Assembly (NCBI GenBank): GCA_031254035.1
Contig: JAIRVF010000113.1
Span: 1 to 64,000 of the forward strand
Direction of reading: 5' to 3'
DNA: 64,000 bases
DNA from: Paenibacillus sp.
Lineage (GTDB): Bacteria > Bacillota > Bacilli > Paenibacillales > Paenibacillaceae
The notes beneath the pieces are model-generated. The model made no database searches and was not told the origin of the DNA. It was given only the letters and a program-made list of their open reading frames with translations. The number at the start of each line of letters is the position of its first letter. Position 1 is the stretch's first letter. A program made the translations under genes and the position numbers. Of this stretch, positions 45,279-54,342 are shown piece after piece.

Positions 45279-47084
45279 CTACTCCTTTATTTTCGGAATG
45301 ATGATGGTCACGATCGTTCCCTCTTCCAGCTCGCTTCGGATTTGAATCCCATATGCGCCGCCGAAGAACAGCTTCACACGCTCGTTGACGTTGCCGATCC
45401 CGATTCCGCTTGTCGACTTTGTTTTTTGTTTCCTCTTGTCGTGCACTGTCCAGATTTCATCCAGCTGCTCGGGCGTCATGCCCATTCCGTCATCTTCGAC
45501 TTCAAAAATAATGCCCTCTTCTTGCTCGTGGCCGCGGACCGTAATTTTGCCGGGTTCCGGTTTATTGCGGATGCCATGGTAGATGGCATTTTCCACAAAA
45601 GGCTGCAGAAGAATCTTCAAGGTTTTGTAATGCAGGATGTCTGGAGAAATATCGATCTCATATTCCAACTGCTCGTCATATCTCATTTTCTGAATCAGCA
45701 AATAGTTGGTGATATGTTCCACTTCTACCCCGATTGGCACAAGTTCTTTGTCCTTGGTTATGCTTGCCCGGAAAAGTTTCGCCAGAGCGGAGGTCATCAA
45801 TACGACTTCTTCATGTTTTTTCTGTTCTCCCATCCAGATGATGGAATCCAGTGTGTTATACAGAAAATGGGGATTGATTTGGGACTGAAGAAGCATAAGT
45901 TCGTTTTTTCTTTTGCTTTCCTGGTTGTCGATGATTTCTTCCATCAAATTTTTGATCTGCGCCAGCATAAGGTTGAAGGCGCGTCCAAGCTGGCCAATCT
46001 CATTTATGGGCTCAATGTTCGTTCTGATGTCAAAATTGCCGCGTTCTACCTTTTTCATGTCACGCTGCAAAATCCGCAATGGCTTAGATAAACGGTAGGA
46101 CAAAAACAGCGACAGTAGCAGGGAGAAGAGAATGCCGATAATGGCGTACATTGCAATGGAATTGCGGATGGTACCTTCGTTGGCGATCAGGTCATCGGTA
46201 TATGCGACGCCGACAATTTTCCAGCCGAAGTTCGTATCCTGAACAGAATAGATGCGCTTGCCTTTATCATCATCGACGGTGAAGGAGGTGCCACTTTTTG
46301 CTGCAGCCGCCCGGGAAATCTGTTCGGAACGCAAATTGCTGTATATAAGCTGCTGCTGCGGATGATATATGATATTGCCGGATTGATCGACGACAAATAC
46401 ATATCCTTTTTTACCCATATTAATTTTGCTGCAAATATCATTAATAATGCTCAGGTTCAAATCAACCAGGAAAATGCCTTCACCGCGGATGCCGTCCGTG
46501 CTTTTCAGTTCGCGGCTTAATGAAACAACCCAGCGGTATTCGTTTTGGATGATGTTCTGGACATGTGGAGGAGAGATGACGGACTGGCCGCCTTTGCTTT
46601 TGGCCTCTTTGTACCAGGACTGCTCTTCCGGTTTGGTGTACGGATTCAAAAGCGTGATTCTCCGGTCGGAGACATTAAATCCGTTATACCCGAAAACCAT
46701 GATCGTCGAGATATCTTTGCGGGAATAAAGAATAGCCTGAAATAAATCTGAAATCCGCTTTTCATAGGGCATCCGGTCGCTTTTGCTGATAAAGTTGTTG
46801 TTGGAAATATAATATTTGACGTCCTTGTTCGTCATGGCCAGTATGCTGATGTTTTCCATGTTGTCGATGTAGGATTGAATATTGGAGTTGACCTGCCTGA
46901 TAATTTCCTGCACATAACTTTGGGAGTTTGTTTCAACCGCATCGACTGACAAGCGGTAGCTGTTCAGGCTGATGACCATGATCGTAACCAGAATAAGACA
47001 GGAAAATGTAAGAAAAATGCTCGACTGAATGCTTTTGAACGGCCGGAAGCGAAGAAAGGAGCCATGTTTTTTATATCTTAACAT
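45279..47084 (-). CDS. YesM-type sensor histidine kinase
   Basis: 601 residues: TM1 about 18-40, extracellular Cache domain about 45-290, TM2 about 295-318, HAMP (SKPLRILQRDMKKVERG), His_kinase box LLQSQINPHFLYNTLDS with the phospho-His, and a HATPase domain (ILLQPFVENAIYHG, VEDDGMGM, GIGIGNVNERVKLFFG). Its ATG overlaps the response-regulator stop by one base. Controls sugar uptake with the regulator at 47084. Confidence 0.94.
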   Translation of the reverse strand: MLRYKKHGSFLRFRPFKSIQSSIFLTFSCLILVTIMVISLNSYRLSVDAVETNSQSYVQEIIRQVNSNIQSYIDNMENISILAMTNKDVKYYISNNNFISKSDRMPYEKRISDLFQAILYSRKDISTIMVFGYNGFNVSDRRITLLNPYTKPEEQSWYKEAKSKGGQSVISPPHVQNIIQNEYRWVVSLSRELKSTDGIRGEGIFLVDLNLSIINDICSKINMGKKGYVFVVDQSGNIIYHPQQQLIYSNLRSEQISRAAAAKSGTSFTVDDDKGKRIYSVQDTNFGWKIVGVAYTDDLIANEGTIRNSIAMYAIIGILFSLLLSLFLSYRLSKPLRILQRDMKKVERGNFDIRTNIEPINEIGQLGRAFNLMLAQIKNLMEEIIDNQESKRKNELMLLQSQINPHFLYNTLDSIIWMGEQKKHEEVVLMTSALAKLFRASITKDKELVPIGVEVEHITNYLLIQKMRYDEQLEYEIDISPDILHYKTLKILLQPFVENAIYHGIRNKPEPGKITVRGHEQEEGIIFEVEDDGMGMTPEQLDEIWTVHDKRKQKTKSTSGIGIGNVNERVKLFFGGAYGIQIRSELEEGTIVTIIIPKIKE

Positions 47085-48706
47085 CAGGCATGGCGCTCCT
47101 TGGCATGTCGGTCACGGTACTCGCGCGGCGTCATGCCGGCATGTTTTTTGAAAAGAATACTAAAATAGTTGGGATCCCCATATCCGACTTTCCCAGCAAT
47201 TTCGTAAAATTTCATCGTTGTATGCTGAAGCATTTCCTTCGCTTTTTCCATGCGAATCCGGGTTAGATACTCCACAAAGGTTTCGCCGGTATGCTGTTTG
47301 AATACCAAGCTGAAATAACTCGTACTCATCAACACGTGGCGGCAAATATCCTGCAGCGACATTTTTTCTTCGGCATAATGGGTTTCGATATATTCGGCAG
47401 CCTTGCGGATTTGCGTCAGGGTGTAATGGTTGCGATTATCGGCGATGGCCGCCATAACGGAAGATACCGTTTCTTCAAGCCAAACCTCGATTTCATCCAA
47501 TGTTTTGAATTTACATACGTCGTTTAGCTGAATCTGGCGGATCTGGCGGCAATCCTCGAGACCTAGTTCCTGTGCTGTGTTCACCAAGGAAATGAGCACC
47601 TTCTGGATATGGAGAATGCAGGGAGCGAGAGGCGCCATGCTTGCTTTCAAATCGGCGACAAATTGCTGGATCAGCTGGCGGACTTCCTGGAATGAGCCTG
47701 TCTTGACCGCTGAAGCTAGCTGCCGGTCCCAATCGCTCCGTGAGAGATTCCCATAAGAAGGGCGGCCTTCAATATCCAAAATGCTGAGCACGCGGTTTTT
47801 GCCGAGCAAAAAGCGGTAATCGAGCGCGGAGAGGGCGTTTTTATACGATAGAGGCAGCTCTTCCGCAGACCTTACGGCTTGCCCGACACCGATACTGACC
47901 GTAAACTTTAAAAACTTTTCAATGTAAAAACGTGCCTCTTCGGCGATTCGGTATGCATGTTCGTAGAGTATGGTTTCTTCGGCATCGCTTGCGAAGATCA
48001 GAACCATCCGCTCCTCCCGCGTCCGAAAAGGAAGTAGCCCCTCACGTTCGGCAATTTCCTCCAAAACATTGAATGCGGCGTAGCGGAGGATTTCAGTATC
48101 ATTGCCGTTGTCGGAACGGATTTGCTGCATTCCGAAATCATCAATGTCCGCTACCATGACAAGCTGCTGCGGAGCAAGCGGGGTCAGTCCGAAATATTGA
48201 AAGCGTTCCGCGATCTCCGGGGCTCTAAGTCCGTTCACTACGAGCCGCTCCAAAAACCGCTCCTTAAGCAGCGGCAGGCTTTGCTTCAGCTGGCTGTACA
48301 GGCGGCTTAAATCCTCGTGTTGGCGGGTAACCTCGTCCATTTCGCGCTTGACTTTATGCAGCAGTTCCCTCATTTCATAGGCCGTAATCGGTTTCAAGAT
48401 AAAGTCGGACACCTTGAGCCTTATCGCTTGCTGCGCATATTCAAACTCATCAAAACCGGTAAGGATGATGATTTTAACGTATGGATATTTATTAACTACA
48501 GCCGCCGCGAGCTCTAACCCGTCCATAAACGGCATGGAAATATCGGAAATGATCACGTCCGGTACCGTATTCTCCATAGCCTCAAGTACCTCTCGGCCAT
48601 TGGCAAAGTCGCCGACCAGATCGAAGCCTTGTTCCTGCCAGTTTATCGTTCGTTTTAGCCCGTCTCGGACAACCGCTTCATCATCGACGATAAAAACTTT
48701 GTACAT
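47084..48706 (-). CDS. YesN-type response regulator with AraC HTH
   Basis: 540 residues: receiver domain 1-120 with phospho-Asp D55 (VIISDISMPFMDG), an intermediate helical region (about 130-420) and a C-terminal AraC/XylS double HTH (about 435-535; DICRHVLMSTSYFSLVFKQH, KVGYGDPNYFSILFKKHAG). First gene of the sugar-sensing operon; expected to activate the binding-protein/permease genes downstream and perhaps the divergent pgmB. Confidence 0.94.
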   Translation of the reverse strand: MYKVFIVDDEAVVRDGLKRTINWQEQGFDLVGDFANGREVLEAMENTVPDVIISDISMPFMDGLELAAAVVNKYPYVKIIILTGFDEFEYAQQAIRLKVSDFILKPITAYEMRELLHKVKREMDEVTRQHEDLSRLYSQLKQSLPLLKERFLERLVVNGLRAPEIAERFQYFGLTPLAPQQLVMVADIDDFGMQQIRSDNGNDTEILRYAAFNVLEEIAEREGLLPFRTREERMVLIFASDAEETILYEHAYRIAEEARFYIEKFLKFTVSIGVGQAVRSAEELPLSYKNALSALDYRFLLGKNRVLSILDIEGRPSYGNLSRSDWDRQLASAVKTGSFQEVRQLIQQFVADLKASMAPLAPCILHIQKVLISLVNTAQELGLEDCRQIRQIQLNDVCKFKTLDEIEVWLEETVSSVMAAIADNRNHYTLTQIRKAAEYIETHYAEEKMSLQDICRHVLMSTSYFSLVFKQHTGETFVEYLTRIRMEKAKEMLQHTTMKFYEIAGKVGYGDPNYFSILFKKHAGMTPREYRDRHAKERHA

Positions 48707-48864
48707 GGGTGCCCTCCTTATCTGATAGTATTTATCTGGAATAATTATACTGTAAAAGAAGATTTGTGAATACGGGCTTGTCGCTTTTACGCGAACATGT
48801 CATATCGATCACCTTGTAACTCCATAATATATAACGAAGGATACGCAACCAGGAGGGTGTGACC

Positions 48865-49533
48865 ATGAAATTACAGGCCGTATTATTTGACCTGGACGGG
48901 GTCATTACAGATACTGCAAAATATCATTTTACAGCATGGAAACAGATGGCGGAGCGAATCGGCATCGAGATCGACAGCGAATTTAACGAGTCGCTGAAAG
49001 GGATCGAGCGCATGCAGTCGCTTGAACGTATTTTGATTCATGGGCAACAGGAAGATAAGTATACGCAGGAGGAAAAAGAGCATCTTGCTCAGCAAAAAAA
49101 TGTGGAGTACGTCGCTTTGTTGGCCAGCCTAACTCCGGAAGACACCTATCCGGGGATCAAGGAATTGCTACAGCAGCTTCGGGATCATAATATCCCGGCA
49201 GTCATTGCTTCAGCCAGCAAAAATGCGCCGCTTATCTTGGATGCTCTTCAACTGAGAGACTATTTCCATGCTATCGTGGATCCAAGTGGTATTCAGGGCA
49301 AACCGCAGCCGGATATTTTCCTGAAGGCAGCGCAGCAGGCCGAAGCGGACCCGTCATGCTGCATCGGTGTCGAGGATGCCCAGGCAGGCATCGAAGCGAT
49401 CAAAGCTGCAGGTATGTATGCGGTGGGCATAGGGAAAGCGAATATACTCGGGCCTTCCGGAGCGGATATCGTATATGCATCTACCCGCGAGCTCTCGCTG
49501 CAAAAGCTGCTTGAAGCAGCAAATTTCGAATAG
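48865..49533 (+). CDS. pgmB: Beta-phosphoglucomutase
   Basis: 222 residues from ATG 48865 (AGGAGGGTG 9 nt upstream; GTG 48859 too close). HAD-family: nucleophile D9 and acid/base D11 in FDLDGVITD, cap domain with LKGIERMQSL, IASASKNAP (motif II), and CIGVEDAQAGIEAIKAAG (motif IV). Converts beta-glucose-1-P to glucose-6-P, the product of maltose/trehalose/kojibiose phosphorylases. No phosphorylase is seen nearby. Terminator 49541-49581. Confidence 0.93.
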   Translation: MKLQAVLFDLDGVITDTAKYHFTAWKQMAERIGIEIDSEFNESLKGIERMQSLERILIHGQQEDKYTQEEKEHLAQQKNVEYVALLASLTPEDTYPGIKELLQQLRDHNIPAVIASASKNAPLILDALQLRDYFHAIVDPSGIQGKPQPDIFLKAAQQAEADPSCCIGVEDAQAGIEAIKAAGMYAVGIGKANILGPSGADIVYASTRELSLQKLLEAANFE

Positions 49534-49540
49534 AACGGCA

Positions 49541-49581
49541 TGAAGGAAGTCCGGGATATAGATCCTGGACTTCCTTCGTTT
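49541..49581 (+). terminator. Terminator after pgmB
   Basis: GAAGGAAGTCC and GGACTTCCTTC arms with an inner GGGAT/ATCCT pair; weak T-run (CGTTTG). Confidence 0.75.
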
Positions 49582-49650
49582 GATCTGACGGGGTAAGGAT
49601 TGATTTGGAGCAGGCCGTGAATGTGGCCTGCTTCTATGGAGCCAAGGTGG

Positions 49651-50067
49651 TTAATTGTATATTTTATACATGCCCACGGAATCCGGAGCGCCGTATTCAA
49701 AGCCAAACTGCTGATATAGCCGGTCTGCCGGAACATCTGCCATCAAGCTGACATAAACGCCTTTAGTGGCATGCCGGTCTAAATAGGCTGTTACCTCGGA
49801 CATGATCTTTTTGCCGAACCCTTTGCCCTGATGTTCCGGTGAGACCGCGATATCCACAACATGGAACATGCAGCCTCCGTCGCCGATCACCCGACCCATG
49901 CCGATCAACTCCCCGTTCAACCGCAGCGTAATAGCAAACAGAGAATTGGCCAGGCCGCGGCGGGAAGCTTCAATATCCTTGCCACTTAAGCCAGCTTTGA
50001 GGCGAAGATTAACATATTCCTCCGCTTTGGGAGGTTCATGGCTAATGGTAATCTCATTTTCACTCAT
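49651..50067 (-). CDS. GNAT-family N-acetyltransferase
   Basis: 138 residues from ATG 50067 (MSENEITISHEP), with GGAAAGGACG upstream. Blocks GMGRVIGDGGCMFHVVDIAVSPEHQGKGFGKKIM and LYQQFGFEYGAPDSVGMYK are the usual small GNAT motifs A and B. Substrate unknown. Single gene. Confidence 0.9.
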   Translation of the reverse strand: MSENEITISHEPPKAEEYVNLRLKAGLSGKDIEASRRGLANSLFAITLRLNGELIGMGRVIGDGGCMFHVVDIAVSPEHQGKGFGKKIMSEVTAYLDRHATKGVYVSLMADVPADRLYQQFGFEYGAPDSVGMYKIYN

Positions 50068-50337
50068 ACCTGGTCGTCCTTTCCATTTCATATTGTTCTA
50101 ATCATAAAACAAAGGCATTCCAGTTGTCACTTAGCGCGGATGCTTTTGTTTTTTATTTCCGGGGGTTAATTTAGATTCCGGACGTTTTCTGTATAGATTA
50201 ACGGCTTGTCGACCCTGTTTGCCGGTTTTCGACATGAGTGACTATACTTCTGCAAATTCTGGATACAATATACATATTCAAGGGTCCCTCCGGTGGAGGT
50301 TTTGATCTTGAGGGAACCAGAGGAGGCGGTTCAATAG

Positions 50338-50831
50338 ATGAATAGCGATGAATGGATCATGCACCTGACGGAGCTGCGAAAACGGCTGATCTGGGTGATG
50401 CTCTTTTTTATCGTGACGCTGGCTGCAGGTTTGTACATGTCGCCCCAAGTGCTGCTGTACATTAAAAACCGTCCTGCCGCCGCCGATCTCGCATGGAATG
50501 TATTTTCGCTGACGGATGGCATGTTCATTTACATGAAATGCGAAATGCCGGCGGTTGTTCTTTTTCTGACCCGGCTTGTAATTCTGGGGCTGCGCTGCTG
50601 AAGAAAGTCCGAAAATATATCTATCTCGACCTTGCCATTGTCGGTTCCATGATTTCGCCACCGGATTTTGTGTCTCACCTGTCAGTCACGATTCCGCTAA
50701 TATTGCTATTTGAGCTCAGTTTTCTGATTTCCGGTTGGTATATGCGCAAGAAGGAGTCAGGCAATCCACTTATCGATCCGAAAGGAGGCGCTAGGCCATG
50801 TTTAACAATATTGGATTACCAGGGTTATTAA
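50338..50831 (+). pseudogene. tatC: Twin-arginine translocase subunit TatC, internally deleted and frameshifted
   Basis: Starts well (ATG 50338 behind GAGGAGGCGG; MHLTELRKRLIWVMLFF, TM1; WNVFSLTDGMFIYMKC). Then it jumps to EMPAVVLFLTRLVILG and hits TGA at 50599-50601. The next frame gives ALLKKVRKYIYLDLAIVGS, ISPPDFVSHL and a final membrane segment, stopping at 50831 inside tatA. TatC is normally about 240 residues with six TM segments; the section covering TM2 to TM4 is gone. A tandem GAAATGCGAAATGC sits at the junction. Confidence 0.85.
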
Positions 50832-50998
50832 TTATTCTGATGATCGCTTTGGTTGTGTTCGGTCCATCCAAGCTTCCCCAACTCGGACGGGCCGTGGGGG
50901 ATACACTGCGGGAGTTCCGTTCTTCCACCAAAGGGGTTGTAGAAGAAATTACAAACGAAACGGCGGCTGAACCGGAAAAGTTGGCTGAGAAAAATTAG
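50798..50998 (+). CDS. tatA: Twin-arginine translocase subunit TatA
   Basis: 66 residues with a single membrane segment (LPGLLIILMIALVVFG), the FGPSKLPQLGRAVG hinge and an amphipathic helix (LREFRSSTKGVVEEI), then an acidic tail. RBS AAAGGAGG. Its start lies within the tail of the broken tatC. It could only work with another TatC encoded elsewhere. Confidence 0.92.
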   Translation: MFNNIGLPGLLIILMIALVVFGPSKLPQLGRAVGDTLREFRSSTKGVVEEITNETAAEPEKLAEKN

Positions 50999-51100
50999 AA
51001 ATATCTAATTAAAGTACGAAATCACCTCCTTTATACGCCGGAAGGCATCATCAAGTACCACAAGAATCCGGGAAGTCTGGTTTAGAGATATGAAAAGTAT

Positions 51101-51140
51101 AAAAGCCGCGAAGAGGATGATCCCTTTGCGGCTTTTTTTC
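51101..51140 (+). terminator. Terminator after tatA
   Basis: AAAGCCGC and GCGGCTTT with seven T on the plus strand; also usable for the leftward gene at 51226. Confidence 0.85.
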
Positions 51141-51225
51141 GGTATGTGAGCGGTATGTACACAAGATTGCAGTAGCGAGTTCAAAAAAATGAACAGGTTA
51201 TGCGGATACTTGGACACTTGCTTAA

Positions 51226-51873
51226 TTACCTGCTGATGAAGTTTTTTGCTGCTGGTACGATTTTGGTTTTCGCAGCTTTTGTTTTTTTCTTTGCTGGCGC
51301 CGAGAATGGCTTGTACCCTCCTGGATAAAGCAAGCCGATCTTGCAGCCTAAATCCAGGGAAAGCCGCTCCGCCGAGATTTGTTCCTCCTGCTCAATCAGA
51401 CGGAGTAATATATGCGCACAGGCTCTGGCATCATCAAGCGCATCATGGTGATGAAGCGGGATGCCGTACCAATCGGCAAGCACGTTCAGTTTGTGGGAGG
51501 GCATCCAGTTCAGCATTTTTTTGCTGAGTAAATACGTGCAGTAATAATGGAAACTTGGATATTCGATTGAAGCATGATCAAGACAATAACGTAGTACGCT
51601 CATGTCAAATGATGCGTTATGCGCGACGATATGTTGGCCATCAAGAAGCGGCTGCAGTTCAGGCCAAAGCTCATGAAAGGTGGGCATGCCTTGCACCATC
51701 GACTCCGTGATGCCATGAATTTGTATATTGCGGTAATCAAAATGCTGGCCGGGATTGATCAGCCAGGACCGTTCGGACACAACCGCGCCTTCCTTTACTT
51801 CGACCAGTCCGAGAGAACAGGCGCTGCTGCGGTTTGCGTTTGCAGTTTCAAAGTCAATTGCTATAAAATCCAT
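51226..51873 (-). CDS. 3'-5' exonuclease, DnaQ-like
   Basis: 215 residues. ExoI motif FIAIDFETA (DxE), ExoII HNASFDMSVL, ExoIII HDALDDARACA (HxxxxD) are all present, so it should be active. The C-terminal 35 residues are Lys/Ala-rich (FSAPAKKKTKAAK). Related to the DNA polymerase III epsilon-type exonucleases; function in trimming or repair inferred. Single gene. Confidence 0.92.
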   Translation of the reverse strand: MDFIAIDFETANANRSSACSLGLVEVKEGAVVSERSWLINPGQHFDYRNIQIHGITESMVQGMPTFHELWPELQPLLDGQHIVAHNASFDMSVLRYCLDHASIEYPSFHYYCTYLLSKKMLNWMPSHKLNVLADWYGIPLHHHDALDDARACAHILLRLIEQEEQISAERLSLDLGCKIGLLYPGGYKPFSAPAKKKTKAAKTKIVPAAKNFISR

Positions 51874-51981
51874 AAATAGTGCTCCTAACTAACATTGTAC
51901 GTTTATCTTAAAACAGGAGAGAGGGGATTACAATCTCTCTTGGCGTTTTGCCGAAGATTGGCTGAAAATGATACAATTATA

Positions 51982-52273
51982 GTGCGTGTTCAAAAAGGGC
52001 AGTTTTCAGCACCGAAGCTAATGCTTACGATGTGCGTTTTTGCAAAACGCTTCAGTTGAATGAAGATAGGGACTGAGGAGCGGAGCTACACGTTTTCGTA
52101 GAAAACGACTTCGTAAGTATATGCCTGTAGTGGGTACGTGAGCACCTGAGATGTTTCCGAAGGAAACATGACTTCGTAAGCATCCGCTTAGGCCCGGCTG
52201 AATTCAAGATTCGATGCCGAATCTGCTTCCTGATTCACTTCGTGATCAAAATTGGACTTTTTGAACAACCTCT
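51982..52273. repeat. Intergenic repeat copy 4 (292 bp, inverted orientation)
   Basis: Longest copy, running GTGCGTGTTCAAAAAGGGC to GGACTTTTTGAACAACCTCT. It has all interior blocks plus an extra GATGTTTCCGAAGGAAACATGACTTCG hairpin segment (about 52150-52180). It ends 25 nt upstream of the lactonase start codon, with the same end facing the gene as in copies 1 and 3. Confidence 0.88.
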
Positions 52274-52298
52274 AAAAAATTGGAAGAGGCGAAGCCAT

Positions 52299-53369
52299 AT
52301 GACAGTGGAAAACAACCGTATGCTCGTATTCGTCGGTTCGTATGCCGAGGAATCCACAGACGGCGTGTATGTATATGAATTTGACGAAAAGCGAGGAGAA
52401 CTTGCCCGTCTGGATCAGGTCTCCGGACTAAAAAATCCTACTTTTCTTAACTTGGATACAAAGCAGCGCCGCTTGTACGTTATCAGCGAAACAGCCGCGG
52501 AAGACGGCTCGAAACTTAGCGATGCCGTTTCATTTCATATTCTTCCCGAGGAAGGGAAGCTGCAGGAGATCAACCGTGCAAATGCGCTTAACGGCCCCTC
52601 CTGCCATGTCCAGTTCAGTAGGGATAACCGCTATTTGACGCTTGCCAGCTATCATAAGGGATCGATCAGCCTAGTTGAGTTGAAGGAAGACGGATCCGTT
52701 GGCTCAGTATTGGATATTCGGAATCATCAAGGGCAGAGTCCCGAGCAAAAATCGCATGTTCACTCTTCCTTTTACAGTCCAGATCAGCGCTTTTTGTTTG
52801 TATGTGATCTAGGCTTGGATACGATATATACATACCGAATAGATCGGAAGGAAGAAAAACTCGTTCTTCACGGAGAGGCGAAAGTCAAGCAAGGAGCGGG
52901 TCCGCGCCATCTGGCATTCCATCCAAACGGAAAATTTGCATACGTGATCAACGAGCTGGATTCCACCGTAACCGCGTTCAGTTATAATGCGGAACAAGGA
53001 TTGTTAACCGAAATAGAAACCATGTCGACGTTGCCTGAAGGCACCACCGTAGATAACGGATGCGCGGAAATTACGATCTCGGAAGATGGACGTTTTCTGT
53101 ATGGCTCCAACCGGGGGCATGACAGCATTGTGGTGTATGGAGTTGAGCCAGCGACAGGCCAACTGAAAGCCATTCAGCATGTGTCTGTGGAAGGGAAACA
53201 TCCGCGGCATTTCTCTATTGTGCCAGGCGGTCGTTATGTGCTTGTCGTGAACCGGGATACCAACAATTTAGCGGTATTTGCAAGAGACACAGAGAGCGGC
53301 AAGCTAACTTATACGGGCAAATCTGTGGAGATTTCGAAGCCGGTATGCGTATGGACTGATCGGTTTTAA
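52299..53369 (+). CDS. pgl: Lactonase of the 6-phosphogluconolactonase (beta-propeller) family
   Basis: 356 residues from ATG 52299 (MTVENNRMLVFVGSYA), with GGAAGAGG about 12 nt upstream. Seven-bladed propeller repeats; blocks NGPSCHVQFSRDNRY, GAGPRHLAFHPNGKFAY and GKHPRHFSIVPGGRYVL. Hydrolyses 6-phosphogluconolactone in the pentose phosphate pathway (YkgB in B. subtilis). An in-frame ATG at 52242 would add 19 residues derived from repeat copy 4, so I reject it. Confidence 0.9.
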   Translation: MTVENNRMLVFVGSYAEESTDGVYVYEFDEKRGELARLDQVSGLKNPTFLNLDTKQRRLYVISETAAEDGSKLSDAVSFHILPEEGKLQEINRANALNGPSCHVQFSRDNRYLTLASYHKGSISLVELKEDGSVGSVLDIRNHQGQSPEQKSHVHSSFYSPDQRFLFVCDLGLDTIYTYRIDRKEEKLVLHGEAKVKQGAGPRHLAFHPNGKFAYVINELDSTVTAFSYNAEQGLLTEIETMSTLPEGTTVDNGCAEITISEDGRFLYGSNRGHDSIVVYGVEPATGQLKAIQHVSVEGKHPRHFSIVPGGRYVLVVNRDTNNLAVFARDTESGKLTYTGKSVEISKPVCVWTDRF

Positions 53370-53437
53370 ATACTTCTCAGGGTCATCTCCGATTGACTGA
53401 GGTCGATGTTGGGACATATCTAGTATCTAAGCACTCT

Positions 53438-53480
53438 AAAAGGGTGCCCTTGGCGAATAGGGGCTTAGGGCACCTTTATT
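53438..53480. terminator. Bidirectional terminator, lactonase and LysR
   Basis: AAAGGGTGCCC and GGGCACCTTTA arms between convergent genes; A- and T-runs flank both sides. Confidence 0.8.
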
Positions 53481-54342
53481 CTATCAGTTTAAGAAACTCC
53501 TGCAAAACTTGCGATTTCTCCTCTTTTCTCCAAACAAAAGACATCTCCAAGCTGTAATCGACTTCATCTAACTCTCGATAGATGACTCCAATGTTCCTTT
53601 GATTTTGGAATGAAGCGGGAACTAAGGCAACCCCTACACCTGCTGCTACAAAAGCAACAATGGTCAGAATTTCTGGCGTTTCCATAGATATTTTGGGTTG
53701 ATAACCAGCTTTATAGCATAGATTGATAACAGCATCATGGTAAATTGAACCATTATTTCGGGAGGGGATAATAAATTCTTCATTGGCAAGATCTTGTGTA
53801 CTTAAACTTGTTCGGCTTGCTAATCGATGCGTATCTGGAAGAGCCACGATGAATTTCTCTCTAAGAATGAGTTTGGAATTCAAAAAAGGACTCTGGATTG
53901 GGGTCCGAACGATCGCCAAATGAATACTTCCATCATGCAAAGCTTGCAATTGATTGGATGTTTTCATTTGATGAATCACCAAATTGACTGATGGGAACCG
54001 CAAACGATAGTCCTGCAGAATAGGAACAATGTTATAAGTAGTCGAACCAACAAATCCAATATCAAGTCTGCCAGTAGCACCTTTATGAGCCTGCTCTGCG
54101 GCGTCTGTAGCCCTATCTATATGTTTCAAAGTTATCCGGCACTCTTTTAAAAATACCTTTCCCGCTTCTGTCAGTTCAACTCGTTGCTTGTTACGGAATA
54201 ATAGTGGAAATCCCAATTCATTTTCTAACTGACGAATTTGTTGGCTGAGGGGTGGCTGCGCTATGTTTAAGCGAGAGGCGGCCCGGCCAAAATGCAATTC
54301 TTCAGCAACTGTAACAAAGTAACGTAAATGCCGTAGTTCCAT
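53476..54342 (-). CDS. LysR-family transcriptional regulator
   Basis: 288 residues: LysR HTH 1-60 (ELRHLRYFVTVAEELHFGRAASRLNIAQPPLSQQI), then a type 2 periplasmic-binding-like effector domain (about 90-288). It is of the CatR/BenM/AlsR-like class by its N-terminus. It diverges from the methylcitrate operon across about 460 bp, which makes it a likely regulator of those genes; effector unknown. Confidence 0.92.
   Translation of the reverse strand: MELRHLRYFVTVAEELHFGRAASRLNIAQPPLSQQIRQLENELGFPLLFRNKQRVELTEAGKVFLKECRITLKHIDRATDAAEQAHKGATGRLDIGFVGSTTYNIVPILQDYRLRFPSVNLVIHQMKTSNQLQALHDGSIHLAIVRTPIQSPFLNSKLILREKFIVALPDTHRLASRTSLSTQDLANEEFIIPSRNNGSIYHDAVINLCYKAGYQPKISMETPEILTIVAFVAAGVGVALVPASFQNQRNIGVIYRELDEVDYSLEMSFVWRKEEKSQVLQEFLKLIE

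Noticed and set aside
50338..50831. Programmed frameshift in tatC
   Set aside because: Shifting frame at 50595-50600 would rejoin the C-terminus but still leave TM2-TM4 missing, and there is no slippery sequence; deletion explains it better.
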